Source: an uncultured Bacteroidota bacterium
GTDB lineage: Bacteria; Bacteroidota; Bacteroidia; Bacteroidales; CG2-30-32-10
Direction of reading: 5' to 3'
Assembly: GCA_903889915.1 (NCBI GenBank)
Contig: CAISZK010000195.1
Span: 1-53,979, forward strand
Length of the DNA: 53,979 bases
Positions 16,034-25,384 of this stretch are shown here, in pieces. A program made the position numbers and the translations under genes. Below the pieces are notes generated by a model. The model did no database searches. It worked only from the letters and a program-made list of their open reading frames with translations, and was not told the origin of the DNA. How positions within the stretch are numbered: the first letter of the stretch is position 1; every line of letters starts with the position of its first letter.

Positions 16034-17332
16034 TTATTTTACCTCCACTTCCAGATTAAAATGAAAATTTGGCATTGTATTGCTGAAACTATAATTTGCA
16101 TTAATTGTTTTCGATCTGCTGATAATGTTTTTTAACCCCATTCCGTTTTTGGAATCAAGGAGCTCTTCATTTACAATGCACCCAACACCATTGTCTTTAT
16201 AATCCAGTATTATTTTGGAATTAGAAATGTCAAGAACAATTTCTGACATTGAAGCTGTTGAATGTTTTAACGTATTGTTAATTAATTCTTCCGTTATCCG
16301 GTACAATATCATCTCAATTGCAATATCAAGTTTGGCGATGCAATTCTTACAGGTGAATTCTATTTTTATCTTATCAGTAACGTTTATTTTTTTCACCAAT
16401 GATTCTATAGCTTTTACAAGTCCATAATCCGTTATTACGGTTGGCATCAGGTTATCTGAAATAGTTCGGATATTCGACACTGCATCATCTAGCATTTCGT
16501 TAGTGAATTTAATAAGGTTTTCTTTTTCTTCACTAGAAATGTCATCACTGTATATTTCGTTCAGGTAGATCTTAATGGTATAAAGTAAAGGACCCAAACC
16601 GTCATGTATTTCTTTTGCAAACCTTTTCCTTTCGCGCTCTTCCGCTTCAATTACTGCGCTTAATATTTTTCTTTCAAATTCTCTTCTTTCAGTGATATCC
16701 CTTGCAATTGTAAAAATCACTTTTTCTCCTTTATACCTGATGGTCCTGCTGCTCATTTCCAGTGCAATATTTTTCTTGTCTTTGGAAACATGTTCGGATT
16801 CATAGACATGAGTACCATGTTTGATGATCTTATCAATATTCTCCCTGACCTGATTGACATATTTTGGAGGTTTGATATCGGCAAAATTCATTTTAAGCAA
16901 TTCTTCACGGGTATAGCCAAGTTTTTTTGTAACTTCTTTGTTCACCTCCAGGAAATTTCCTTCAATATCGGCCAGAAATAACTCGTCACTGCTATTATTG
17001 AACAAAGTGCGAAACCTGATTTCAGATTCGTAACGTTCGTTTTCAGTCTTTTTTATGGAAGTTAGTATTCTGGTTAAATAGACCAGACTAATAATCATTA
17101 TTACAGAAACAAAAATGTCTATCAGGGAGTTAAAATCGGCAATCTGGTATTGCTCGGGGCTTTGAAGATATAACACAAATTCAGACAAGCGCCTTAGCGC
17201 CATCAGTGTAAAACCAATGGAAATTAATATCCACGAAAGACGGCTTTGTGCAAGCCTGATCATTCGCAAGGCAAGCAGTATGGGGATAAACTGCAGTATG
17301 ATGGATAGTATAAGCCAGATGTATGTAAACAT
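16034..17332 (-). CDS. Membrane PAS histidine kinase, NarX/DegS class
   Basis: The 432-residue protein has about three transmembrane segments within residues 4-90. A PAS domain follows (about 100-215, FRTLFNNSSDELFLADIEGNF), then a HisKA_3 domain with phospho-accepting H243 in RFAKEIHDGLGPLL, and a HATPase (ELINNTLKHS, DNGVGC, GMGLKNI). It has almost no extracytoplasmic domain, so the signal is probably sensed in the membrane or by the PAS domain. It is co-oriented with and 34 bp from the NarL-type regulator. Confidence 0.92.
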   Translation of the reverse strand: MFTYIWLILSIILQFIPILLALRMIRLAQSRLSWILISIGFTLMALRRLSEFVLYLQSPEQYQIADFNSLIDIFVSVIMIISLVYLTRILTSIKKTENERYESEIRFRTLFNNSSDELFLADIEGNFLEVNKEVTKKLGYTREELLKMNFADIKPPKYVNQVRENIDKIIKHGTHVYESEHVSKDKKNIALEMSSRTIRYKGEKVIFTIARDITERREFERKILSAVIEAEERERKRFAKEIHDGLGPLLYTIKIYLNEIYSDDISSEEKENLIKFTNEMLDDAVSNIRTISDNLMPTVITDYGLVKAIESLVKKINVTDKIKIEFTCKNCIAKLDIAIEMILYRITEELINNTLKHSTASMSEIVLDISNSKIILDYKDNGVGCIVNEELLDSKNGMGLKNIISRSKTINANYSFSNTMPNFHFNLEVEVK

Positions 17333-17344
17333 AAAATCGTGTTT

Positions 17345-17539
17345 TTAGTGCGATGCGAATAAATTAAAAAACATTTTTCGAGAAAAATATTGAATAAATA
17401 TCAGGGGTTGCCCATCAACAAAAGTCCAGTCTGAAAGCTTCAATTTCCTATCCCATATTACATGTTCTGCTTCTTCTGGCTTACAGCCTTTTGTTTCAAT
17501 AACTTTGACCGTGCCTATGTCCTGGTTCTTTTGCTTTAT
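17345..17539 (-). other. In-frame open stretch after the stop of the lipoprotein gene
   Basis: After the TAA that ends the lipoprotein gene at 17540, the same frame stays open for about 64 codons. It reads like protein (IGTVKVIETKGCKPEEAE and DWTFVDGQPLIFIQYF). It could be a remnant, a read-through extension or chance. Confidence 0.3.
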
Positions 17540-18352
17540 TTACATGAAAATAAACCTGTCATAAGCAGCAGGGGAGAGCATCTTTCTCACAGGGTCGTAG
17601 TGCATGTACGCGATTTTCTTTTTGCCCTTGTATTTTAAATACACATACTCGTTCATGAAGTAATCGAAAATGTAATCAGCGTTGGTTACTCCGAAATCCT
17701 GGGCCATCTGGTAAACATCATCCTCAGTAATGTCCTTCCTCTTATAGAAGAATTTTATTTCACCTGACATGAAATCTCTCTTAAAATGCCCGTTTACGTC
17801 ATCACTGATGCTTGTTGAGCTGAAAAGCATCCTTTTCTTATCCTGGTCACCATTGAGCTGTGAAACATCAAACCAGAGGTTGATGCTGGCAGAGTTCAGA
17901 ACAAAATCCTGGTAGTAAACCTTGTCTTCAATTTCCTGAGCGGCTGTATCATTTTCAAAATACTCATCAAGTTCAATCTGTGTCAGGTTAAAGATATATG
18001 CTTTGCCGGTCATTTTCATGAAAACATTAAGGCTATCTTCTATATAAACGCTGAACTTGCTTTTTTTGATCTCATCTGACATCCCATTATAAACAAGCTC
18101 AGCAAAGGTTTTGTCTTTTATTTTTCCGAGAATTGTACTGTTGGCAAGGCTTACTGAATCCCTGACAGATTCAGGGAGGGAGTCAGCATTGATCTTGAGA
18201 TTTTTCTTATAAAGGTTATCCGTTTTCAGCAAAAGTATCTTTATTGAGTCTTTTGACGAAATGAATTTCCTGCACAGGCTCACTTCAGGAGAGCATGAAG
18301 AGATTAGCAAAAGAGCAGCAAAGCAGCAAATAATTGCATAACTTTTCATCAT
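17540..18352 (-). CDS. Lipoprotein of unknown function
   Basis: I do not recognise the family. Starting at the ATG at 18352 (MMKSYAIICC) gives a clean lipoprotein signal with lipobox ISSC about 20 residues in. The longer frame upstream overlaps fprA and has no signal peptide, so it was rejected. The remaining 245 or so residues are polar, rich in D, K and S, with no membrane segment; the C-terminus is aromatic (KYKGKKKIAYMHYDP). It lies 46 bp downstream of fprA on the same strand and may be co-transcribed with it. An open stretch continues in frame after the stop. Confidence 0.75.
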   Translation of the reverse strand: MMKSYAIICCFAALLLISSCSPEVSLCRKFISSKDSIKILLLKTDNLYKKNLKINADSLPESVRDSVSLANSTILGKIKDKTFAELVYNGMSDEIKKSKFSVYIEDSLNVFMKMTGKAYIFNLTQIELDEYFENDTAAQEIEDKVYYQDFVLNSASINLWFDVSQLNGDQDKKRMLFSSTSISDDVNGHFKRDFMSGEIKFFYKRKDITEDDVYQMAQDFGVTNADYIFDYFMNEYVYLKYKGKKKIAYMHYDPVRKMLSPAAYDRFIFM

Positions 18353-18398
18353 GAATGTACGACTGACATCATGAAGGATATTCTGCAGTATGTTGGTG

Positions 18399-19616
18399 TT
18401 ATTCTTCTGCAATTTTATTTTCCAGCAATTGTTTTCCGAACCTTTTTCCAAAATCAAGACATTTCTCAAAGTCTTTGTGATGCAGGGCGAATTTAACAGT
18501 GAAATCTTCTTCAAACATTTTAAATCTCAGGTTGGCGAGATTGTCATGAATGATCTTAAAACATTCGCCGCTCCATCCGTATGAGCCAAACACTGCAGCA
18601 AGTTTGCCTCTTTCACGGATTGGGTTTACCAATCCAAACAACTGGTAAATCTGCATGAGTGTATTCTTGTTGATAGTCGGTGATCCTACAAGCATTCCTG
18701 AACATTTAGAAAGATGTTCGGAGATAAGCAAAAATGGAGCATTTTCAATATCCACCACATTCACTTCAATTTCCCCGGCACTGCGTATTCCTTCTGCAAT
18801 TTTCTCAGCAATGTTTCCTGTCATTTTATATGCCGACACATAAGGAATAAAAACTGTGGGATGATCATTGGTTGATAAATATTTTTTGGCGTATTCCTCT
18901 GAAAGATCAACATATTTTTTCCAGTTACTGCGAAGAATCGGTCCGTGCCCTGTGGCGATCATGGATATGTCAAGAGGTCTTATCTTATCAATAGCTTTAA
19001 GTATGAACTTGCTGTAAGGGCTAAGGATTGAGTCAAAATAATATTTGAAAGCATCATCAAAATTGCCTACCTGATCATCGAACATTGTCTGATCACAAAA
19101 GTGACTGCCAAAACTGTCGCAGGTGAACAACACTTTGTCCTCTTCAAGATAAGAGTAAATGGTATCCGGCCAATGCAGGTTTGCAGCTCCAATAAAACGA
19201 ATAGTCTTGTTTCCGAGATCAAGGGTCTGCCCGTCTTTCACTACGATGTGTGGAAAATCATGACCCAGTTGATCGGTCATAAATCTGATCAGACTACCAC
19301 TGCCAACCACTTTTGCTTTGGGCGCTAATTGTAATAAATTCCCAAGATTGCCTGAATGATCAGGTTCGGAATGGTTCAGGATGATGTAATCAATTTCTTC
19401 AGGGTTTACAACTCTTTTGACTTTGTCAATGTAAGTTTCCCAAAATTTGGATTTGGTAACTTCAATAATGGCTTTCTTTTGAGCATTGATAAAATAGGAA
19501 TTGTACGTGGTTCCGTATTTTGTTTCCATGATAATATCAAAAACTCTGAGATCCGGATCCAGCACACCTATCCATTTTACATCAGGAGTAAGGTCCAGTA
19601 TTTTATTATCATTCAT
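18399..19616 (-). CDS. fprA: Flavodiiron protein (FprA, A-type flavoprotein)
   Basis: The 405-residue protein joins a metallo-beta-lactamase-fold diiron domain to a C-terminal flavodoxin domain (VGSPTINKNTL, FGSYGWSGE). The diiron ligands are visible in NHSEPDHSGN, in NLHWPDT, at the Asp of CDSFGSH and at ATGHGP. These soluble enzymes reduce O2 to water or NO to N2O using FMN and protect anaerobes, including those with oxygen-sensitive [FeFe]-hydrogenases. No rubredoxin domain is fused, so an external electron donor is expected. Confidence 0.95.
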   Translation of the reverse strand: MNDNKILDLTPDVKWIGVLDPDLRVFDIIMETKYGTTYNSYFINAQKKAIIEVTKSKFWETYIDKVKRVVNPEEIDYIILNHSEPDHSGNLGNLLQLAPKAKVVGSGSLIRFMTDQLGHDFPHIVVKDGQTLDLGNKTIRFIGAANLHWPDTIYSYLEEDKVLFTCDSFGSHFCDQTMFDDQVGNFDDAFKYYFDSILSPYSKFILKAIDKIRPLDISMIATGHGPILRSNWKKYVDLSEEYAKKYLSTNDHPTVFIPYVSAYKMTGNIAEKIAEGIRSAGEIEVNVVDIENAPFLLISEHLSKCSGMLVGSPTINKNTLMQIYQLFGLVNPIRERGKLAAVFGSYGWSGECFKIIHDNLANLRFKMFEEDFTVKFALHHKDFEKCLDFGKRFGKQLLENKIAEE

Positions 19617-19717
19617 TTTAAGAAAGTTTGTTTTTCGTAATTGTTAAAGATAGTAATTTATTAACGTTTGTGAATTTTTCAACGAATTCCTTTGTCCCCC
19701 ATTCATTTTAATAATAG

Positions 19718-22555
19718 TCAGAATAATTTCATCTGAACATCATCATCGGGGTCTCTTTTTGAAATGGGTTTCTTTGGCCTGGATACCGGTGTTTGCTTAG
19801 TTTTTGGTTCAGGTAAAATTTCCGGAGGTTCGGGTTCTTCAGTTTCTGCCACCTTATCCTGCTTTTTGGATTTCTTAGTGGGTTTTGGCAATTCTTCTAT
19901 TTCAAGCTCAATAACATTTTCTTCGGCTTCATCCTGAATTTCTTCAGAATCGGTCAAATCATCTTCAATGTCATTTTCCGTCTCATCTTCCAATTCTGGT
20001 TCGGGTTCCGGTTCATCATAAGGGAGAAGCTCAAGAGGGATGATTTTCTCTACAAGATGATCTGAAAGTCTTTTTCCTTTGGCCTTGAAACTTTTTATTC
20101 CTATGAAATCAGCAAGAAGAATTTCTTCGTTGGGGCGCTGTTTATTTTTAACAGGTGTAAATTCAATTTCAATCCGGGGCAGATGATCAATGAATATCTG
20201 CACAAGTTTCGATTCAGGATGTTCACCAATGAAGTTAGCTTTCCTTGTGGATTTGTCCAGAATGAATCTTTTTGCATAATACATCTGCAACTCTGCATCC
20301 CAATAAATGGCAGTGATAATTCTTTTGGGATTGAATTTTTCAATGAGCAAAAGGTCTTCATCAAAATGCGTAGCCATATCATATCCCAGCAACTTGAATT
20401 CACCGGAAGCCATGATCGTAAGAATTTTATCATCGCCGCCAAAAGAACCTAAACATTTGCCTCTTTTTTCAGTATTCAGTCGCATGACAGTATCATCAAA
20501 CCAGATATCCAGATCTCCCAGTGTTGAAACACCTTCTCCTTTTAATACAATTTTACGTATGGCATGACGTGTTAGAATATTGCCAATTGATCCTCTTCCT
20601 TTGATGGCAAGCGTACTGAAATCCAAATCAAATGACAACTTCTTGAGTTTGGGTTTTGGCCTGAGATAAACACTTACCACTTCTGCTTCACCATTTGGGT
20701 TCACAGTAAAGTAAAGCACTTTCGATCCTTTGGTTCCTTTTGTCAGTGTGTATTCTTTGTCACGTGTGACGCCGGTAACTGCAAAACGCTTCATCATGAT
20801 ATTGCCACGAAGTCCATCCTGGTAGATCATGTTGTAAATGGTGCGGTCATCATTTTTAAAGAATACGCTGATATGGATAATATCTGTTCCGACAAAGATT
20901 TTATCAGTGATCTTTGTAATGATAAATGTGCCGTCGCCTCTGAAAACAATGATGTCATCAATGTCAGAACAATCACAGACAAATTCATCCTTTTTCAAAC
21001 CTGATCCTGCGAAACCCTCTTCTCTGTTGACATAGAGTTTCTGGTTGGTGGCTACGACCCTTACAGCTTCTATGGTATCAAAGTTTCTAATCTCTGTTTT
21101 ACGTTCCCTGCCTTCGCCGTATTTTTCCTTTATCCTGTTGAAGTATGCAATAGCATATTCAATAAGGTTGTCAAGGTGATGCTCAACTTCCTTTATCTCG
21201 GATTCGATCTTACTGATAATATCATTTGCTTTCAGTGAGTCGAATTTGGAAATTCTCTTGATTTTAATGTCTGTCAGCTTTACAATATCTTCCTTAGTGA
21301 TCGGTCTGTAGAATAATTTTTTGTAAGGGTCCAGTCCTTTGTCTATCGCTTTCAGGACAGCTTCCCATGTCTTACATTCTTCAATATCGCGGTAAATGCG
21401 TTTTTCAATGAATATCTTTTCAAGACTTGAAAACATGTGGTCTTCCATCAGCTCCTGCATCCTGATCTCCAGTTCCAGCTTCAGCAAATGAACAGTGTTG
21501 TCCGTACAATTGTCGAGTATTTCTTTTACTGTGAGAAAGCGTGGTCTGTCGTTTTCAATGACGCAGGCATTGGGTGATATGGAAATTTCACAATCAGTGA
21601 AAGCATACAAAGCATCTATGGTCTGATCGGGCGAAACACCGGGAGCAAGATATACGAAGATCTCCACAATTTCGGCAGTGTTGTCTTCTATTTTTTTGAT
21701 CTTGATCTTTCCTTTGTCATTGGCAACAATGATTGAATCAATCAGGCTTGTTGTGGTTGTGCTGAAAGGAATATCATTTATTACGAGTGTTCTTTTATCA
21801 AACTGGCTGATTTTTGCCCGTATGCGAACTTTCCCTCCTCTAAGACCATCGTTATATCTTGAAACATCTATCAGTCCTCCTGTAGGAAAATCCGGGTAGA
21901 GATCGGTTTCAATACCATTCAGAAGATTGATGGATGCATCAATCAGTTCAATAAAATTATGAGGAAGAATTTTCGAAGCTAGTCCCACGGCAATACCTTC
22001 CACACCCTGATGAAGCAGTAATGGGAATTTGACAGGAAGGTTGATGGGTTCTTTATTTCTGCCATCGTAAGATGATTTAAAACGCGTTGTTTTAGGATTG
22101 AATACGGTTTCAAGAGCAAACTTTGATAATCGTGCTTCAATATACCTGGATGCTGCAGCCGAATCGCCGGTAAAGATATTTCCCCAGTTTCCCTGGCAGT
22201 CAATCAGCAGGTCTTTCTGTCCCATCTGAACGAGTGCGTCTCCAATAGAAGCGTCACCATGAGGATGGTATTTCATAGTATGGCCGATGATGTTGGCAAC
22301 CTTATTGTAGCGCCCGTCATCCAGCTCTTTCATGGCATGAAGTATCCTGCGATGTACCGGTTTCAGTCCATCGAAAAGATCAGGCACAGCACGCTCAAGG
22401 ATGACATAAGAGGCATAATCAAGAAACCAACTCTCATACATGCCTGAAAGCTGAACAGTTTGCTTGAGTTCGCTCAGCTCACCTTTTTCGCCATTATCTC
22501 CATTCTCGCCACTATCTCCGATCACCTGATCATCTATGATCTCGTCGTCTGCCAT
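19718..22555 (-). CDS. parC: DNA topoisomerase IV/gyrase subunit A (ParC type)
   Basis: The 945-residue type IIA topoisomerase A subunit has the quinolone-region sequence KYHPHGDASIGDALV and the catalytic tyrosine in AASRYIEARLS. The N-terminus carries an acidic, Gly-rich extension of about 30 residues. The C-terminus ends in an acidic stretch (many E and D) followed by a basic one (KPTKKSKKQ, RPKKPISKRD). Bacteroidetes genes with this DGRYNKVANIIG style are normally annotated as topoisomerase IV A. The partner parE is not adjacent. Gyrase A cannot be fully excluded by eye. Confidence 0.9.
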   Translation of the reverse strand: MADDEIIDDQVIGDSGENGDNGEKGELSELKQTVQLSGMYESWFLDYASYVILERAVPDLFDGLKPVHRRILHAMKELDDGRYNKVANIIGHTMKYHPHGDASIGDALVQMGQKDLLIDCQGNWGNIFTGDSAAASRYIEARLSKFALETVFNPKTTRFKSSYDGRNKEPINLPVKFPLLLHQGVEGIAVGLASKILPHNFIELIDASINLLNGIETDLYPDFPTGGLIDVSRYNDGLRGGKVRIRAKISQFDKRTLVINDIPFSTTTTSLIDSIIVANDKGKIKIKKIEDNTAEIVEIFVYLAPGVSPDQTIDALYAFTDCEISISPNACVIENDRPRFLTVKEILDNCTDNTVHLLKLELEIRMQELMEDHMFSSLEKIFIEKRIYRDIEECKTWEAVLKAIDKGLDPYKKLFYRPITKEDIVKLTDIKIKRISKFDSLKANDIISKIESEIKEVEHHLDNLIEYAIAYFNRIKEKYGEGRERKTEIRNFDTIEAVRVVATNQKLYVNREEGFAGSGLKKDEFVCDCSDIDDIIVFRGDGTFIITKITDKIFVGTDIIHISVFFKNDDRTIYNMIYQDGLRGNIMMKRFAVTGVTRDKEYTLTKGTKGSKVLYFTVNPNGEAEVVSVYLRPKPKLKKLSFDLDFSTLAIKGRGSIGNILTRHAIRKIVLKGEGVSTLGDLDIWFDDTVMRLNTEKRGKCLGSFGGDDKILTIMASGEFKLLGYDMATHFDEDLLLIEKFNPKRIITAIYWDAELQMYYAKRFILDKSTRKANFIGEHPESKLVQIFIDHLPRIEIEFTPVKNKQRPNEEILLADFIGIKSFKAKGKRLSDHLVEKIIPLELLPYDEPEPEPELEDETENDIEDDLTDSEEIQDEAEENVIELEIEELPKPTKKSKKQDKVAETEEPEPPEILPEPKTKQTPVSRPKKPISKRDPDDDVQMKLF

Positions 22556-22584
22556 TTTACCCTTACTTCTTACACTGATTCGTG

Positions 22585-22592
22585 CAAAGATA
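22585..22592 (-). promoter_or_regulatory. -7 box of parC
   Basis: TATCTTTG on the minus strand, about 30 nt upstream of the parC ATG, fits TAnnTTTG. No -33 TTG at the expected distance. Confidence 0.45.
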
Positions 22593-22681
22593 GATAAAAA
22601 TCAAAATGACATTATTAAAGTAGAGCAAGAGTTTGAACAATTTGTTAACAGGTTGCTGTGAATGAAATTTTATTTTCTAAC

Positions 22682-22715
22682 TTGCTAATTTTTGATTGAA
22701 TAATGGATATATTTG
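22682..22715 (+). promoter_or_regulatory. Promoter of the glycosyltransferase gene
   Basis: TTG (22682), 23 nt, then TATATTTG (22708-22715), about 20 nt before the ATG at 22736. The spacing is at the upper limit of the TTG-N17-23-TAnnTTTG consensus. Confidence 0.5.
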
Positions 22716-22735
22716 CTTGTTTTTTAATCTGAAAA

Positions 22736-24199
22736 ATGTTACGGAAAATTATTAATAACAAAACATACCTGTTCTGGCTTGCCCTTCTTTTGATCATTGT
22801 CAAGTTAGCTCTCCTGCCATTTGCACAGGTGAACGATGCCGATGCTGTTTCACGTACATTTCTTGCAGTAGCATGGAAAGAAAACCCTGTGTGGATCATC
22901 AGCAATGTATGGGCTCCTTTTTATTTTTATATGAATGGCTTTTTCCTGAGCTTTGTTGATAGTTACCTTTATACAATACCTGTTGTCAATATCTTCTTTT
23001 CTGCATTTATGCTCATCCCTTTTTATTATTTTGTCAAAAGAGAATTCAATAGCAAAGGTGCGATATACACAACATTTTTTCTCGCTATAAGTCCTGTCCT
23101 GTTCCGCATCAGTTTTATGGCTCTCTCTGAAATTCCATATTTGTTTTTCCTGGTACTTACATTAAACCTGATCTCGAAAGGAAGCAGGCAAAATTCAAAA
23201 ATTTTAATAACATTGGCAGGATTGAGCATCACCATTGCTTCCGGATTCAGGTACGAATCATGGATCATCACTTTCTTCCTTTTTGCTGCATTGCTTTTAA
23301 AAAGGAAATGGAAAGAAGGTCTTTTGTTTGGTATGGTGGCTTCCGTTTTTCCTGTGCTCTGGCTTTTCACTTGCTGGCACACTACAGGCGATCCTCTGAT
23401 AAGTTTTAAATGGGCTAAGGAAGCCTATGTCAACAATGGCTTTTCAGGAATGGAGTCGTTGCTCCGAAGGTTTTGGTTCTTCCCTTTTTCATGGTATATT
23501 GCATTGGGACCTGTTGTAACCTTCCTTGTGTTGAAATATATTTTCAGGGACTTCCGCAATAAGCAGGATAGGGCTTTATCCGTTGACTGGAGTTTGATTT
23601 TCTGGGCAATGTTGATGGTGTTTGAATACAATTGTTTTAAAGGAGCTTTATTGTTGCAGCATAGATTTACAGGTACTCTTGTTTTGTTTTCGCTTCCTTT
23701 TGCAGCAAATTATTTTAATGACTTTTCTTTTCGAAAAATAAGACTGGCAGCGATCTCAATTGTTTTGGTTGTTGGCTTGTCTTTCGTTTACAATACTGAT
23801 GGCATCAAGCCTGTGCCAAGATTAAGGGACAGATCAGTGCAAAACATTTCAGATATTGTTCATGGCAATCTTACATCTACGTCCTGCCTGATCACTGATT
23901 TTGCAGGCTGGGACAATACTTATTTTATCGCGTTGAACTGCGGAATAAATCCGAAACAAATAGTCATGCTGCCAGATAACGATAGCAAGGTTGATAGTTC
24001 ATCTTATGCCATCATTCATGCCACCATGGCAAAGTTTGACAAGGGTTTAATCATATTTCGCAATGGATCAAAATTCAGCAAGGAGGCAGTTATTGAAAAA
24101 GATCATCTGATATTCAGGTTCAGTATTGACGATACATTGAAGACAGAGAAAATTTATTCGGATGAGAAGCTGGCAGTGATGAAATGGAGAAGGCGGTAG
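22736..24199 (+). CDS. Multispanning membrane glycosyltransferase, GT-C fold (GT39-like)
   Basis: The 487-residue protein has about ten transmembrane segments. After the first one comes a loop with NDADAVSRTF, an acidic motif at the place where GT-C enzymes (ArnT/PMT-like) hold catalytic acid residues. The C-terminal 110 residues form a soluble domain ending MKWRRR. Such enzymes transfer sugars from polyprenyl-phosphate donors on the outer face of the inner membrane. Substrate is unknown. It is divergent from parC and has no operon partner. Confidence 0.75.
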   Translation: MLRKIINNKTYLFWLALLLIIVKLALLPFAQVNDADAVSRTFLAVAWKENPVWIISNVWAPFYFYMNGFFLSFVDSYLYTIPVVNIFFSAFMLIPFYYFVKREFNSKGAIYTTFFLAISPVLFRISFMALSEIPYLFFLVLTLNLISKGSRQNSKILITLAGLSITIASGFRYESWIITFFLFAALLLKRKWKEGLLFGMVASVFPVLWLFTCWHTTGDPLISFKWAKEAYVNNGFSGMESLLRRFWFFPFSWYIALGPVVTFLVLKYIFRDFRNKQDRALSVDWSLIFWAMLMVFEYNCFKGALLLQHRFTGTLVLFSLPFAANYFNDFSFRKIRLAAISIVLVVGLSFVYNTDGIKPVPRLRDRSVQNISDIVHGNLTSTSCLITDFAGWDNTYFIALNCGINPKQIVMLPDNDSKVDSSSYAIIHATMAKFDKGLIIFRNGSKFSKEAVIEKDHLIFRFSIDDTLKTEKIYSDEKLAVMKWRRR

Positions 24200-24296
24200 G
24201 AGGGAAGAAGGGGGATGGCGTATAAGGATTAAGACAGTGTTATTAAGTCAGGGAAATGTGATTAAATTGAATAAAATTGAAATTCTTTGAACCGGG

Positions 24297-24372
24297 AAAT
24301 CCTGAAAGGATTTAATATGAATAGTAAAACATGCAGGGACAATGCAACCCTGCAAAGGTTGAATATGAATAG
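24297..24372 (+). repeat. Left hairpin repeats of the Y1 transposase
   Basis: Two hairpins (AAATCC-TGAAA-GGATTT and CAACC-CTGCAAA-GGTTG) are each followed by the same tail, AATATGAATAG. The tail recurs in inverted orientation on the other side of the transposase gene. Confidence 0.8.
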
Positions 24373-24513
24373 CTTTAAAATTGAAGATGCAGCCAACACT
24401 GAAATTGTTGAATGTATTTTCTCTTAGGAAAAATAAATATTTTTGTAATTGGAATAGACATTGCAAATTAATAACCAAAACCAATTTTTAGGAATTTTAA
24501 TCATAAAAAAATT

Positions 24514-24960
24514 ATGAGCACCTATACTCAAATTCTTTATCAAATCGTTTTTTCTACATGGTCTCGGGAAAAAACACTTGCCGAAAACAGGAGAGATGAT
24601 CTTTTCAAATACATTGCAGGTATCCTGCAAAATAAGAAATGTCATTTGTATCGGATAAATGGTGTAGAAGAACATTTGCACATTGTTACTGATATACATC
24701 CAACAGTGGCATTGGCAAATGTTGTTAAAGATGTTAAACTGGCAAGTTCTGATTGGATAAAGAAAAATAAAGTTTTTCAGAATTTCAACGGGTGGCAGGA
24801 AGGTTATGGTGGTTTTACATATTCACTAAAAGAAAAAGATGCACTAATAGAATATGTCAAGAATCAACAGCAACACCATAAAATAAAAACTTTCAGAGAG
24901 GAATATATTTTATTGTTGCAGGAACATGGAATAGAATTTGAAGAAAAATATTTGTTTTAA
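24514..24960 (+). CDS. Y1-family transposase, IS200/REP-associated (RAYT-like)
   Basis: The 148-residue Y1 (HUH) transposase has the HUH metal-binding motif H54-L-H56 in VEEHLHIVTD. The likely catalytic tyrosine is Y114 in LIEYVKNQQQHH, and the family phrase WQEGYGGFTYS is present. Length is normal for IS200 TnpA or TnpA-REP. The hairpins on both sides with inverted orientation, and further hairpins in tandem on the right, fit a RAYT with its own palindromes better than a simple IS200 copy. The gene appears intact. Confidence 0.9.
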   Translation: MSTYTQILYQIVFSTWSREKTLAENRRDDLFKYIAGILQNKKCHLYRINGVEEHLHIVTDIHPTVALANVVKDVKLASSDWIKKNKVFQNFNGWQEGYGGFTYSLKEKDALIEYVKNQQQHHKIKTFREEYILLLQEHGIEFEEKYLF

Positions 24961-24966
24961 GGATAT

Positions 24967-25312
24967 TCAACCCCTTCAGGGTTGTCGCTTCAGTTGTCAT
25001 TATTACTATTCATATTAAATCCCTTCGGGATTTCCTTGCCCTAAGCCGTATAATTGTTCAATTTTCAAAAGATAATCCTTCGGGATTTTCTTGCTCTAAG
25101 CTGTATGATTGTTCAATTTTCAAAAGATAATCCCTTCGGGATTTTCTTGCCCTAAGCTGTATGATAATTCAATTTCCAAAAGATAATCCCTTCGGGATTT
25201 TCTTGCTCTAAGCTGTATGATAATTCAATTTCCAAAAGACAACCCTGAAAGGGTTTAATATGAATAGTAAAACATTTTGGGAACACAGCAACCCTGAAAG
25301 GGTTGAATATAG
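24967..25312. repeat. Right hairpin array of the Y1 transposase, with a 56-bp tandem repeat
   Basis: The array starts with AACCC-CTTCA-GGGTT and then an inverted copy of the left unit (CTATTCATATTAAATCCC). Three tandem 56-bp units follow (25032 to about 25197), each ending in AATCCC-TTC-GGGATT and containing CTAAGCTGTAT and TTCAATTT. The fourth unit switches back to the direct form AACCCTGAAAGGGTTTAATATGAATAG, followed by one more hairpin at 25289-25305. It ends about 70 bp from the batA stop. Confidence 0.85.
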
Positions 25313-25384
25313 TTCATTGCCTGTATTCAACAAATGTTGGATTGTTTTTGACAATGTTAATAATTTTTATTACTCACCAAACCA

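Noticed and set aside
18353-18514. 54-residue N-terminal extension of the lipoprotein
   Set aside because: It overlaps the end of fprA and hides an otherwise perfect lipoprotein signal peptide.
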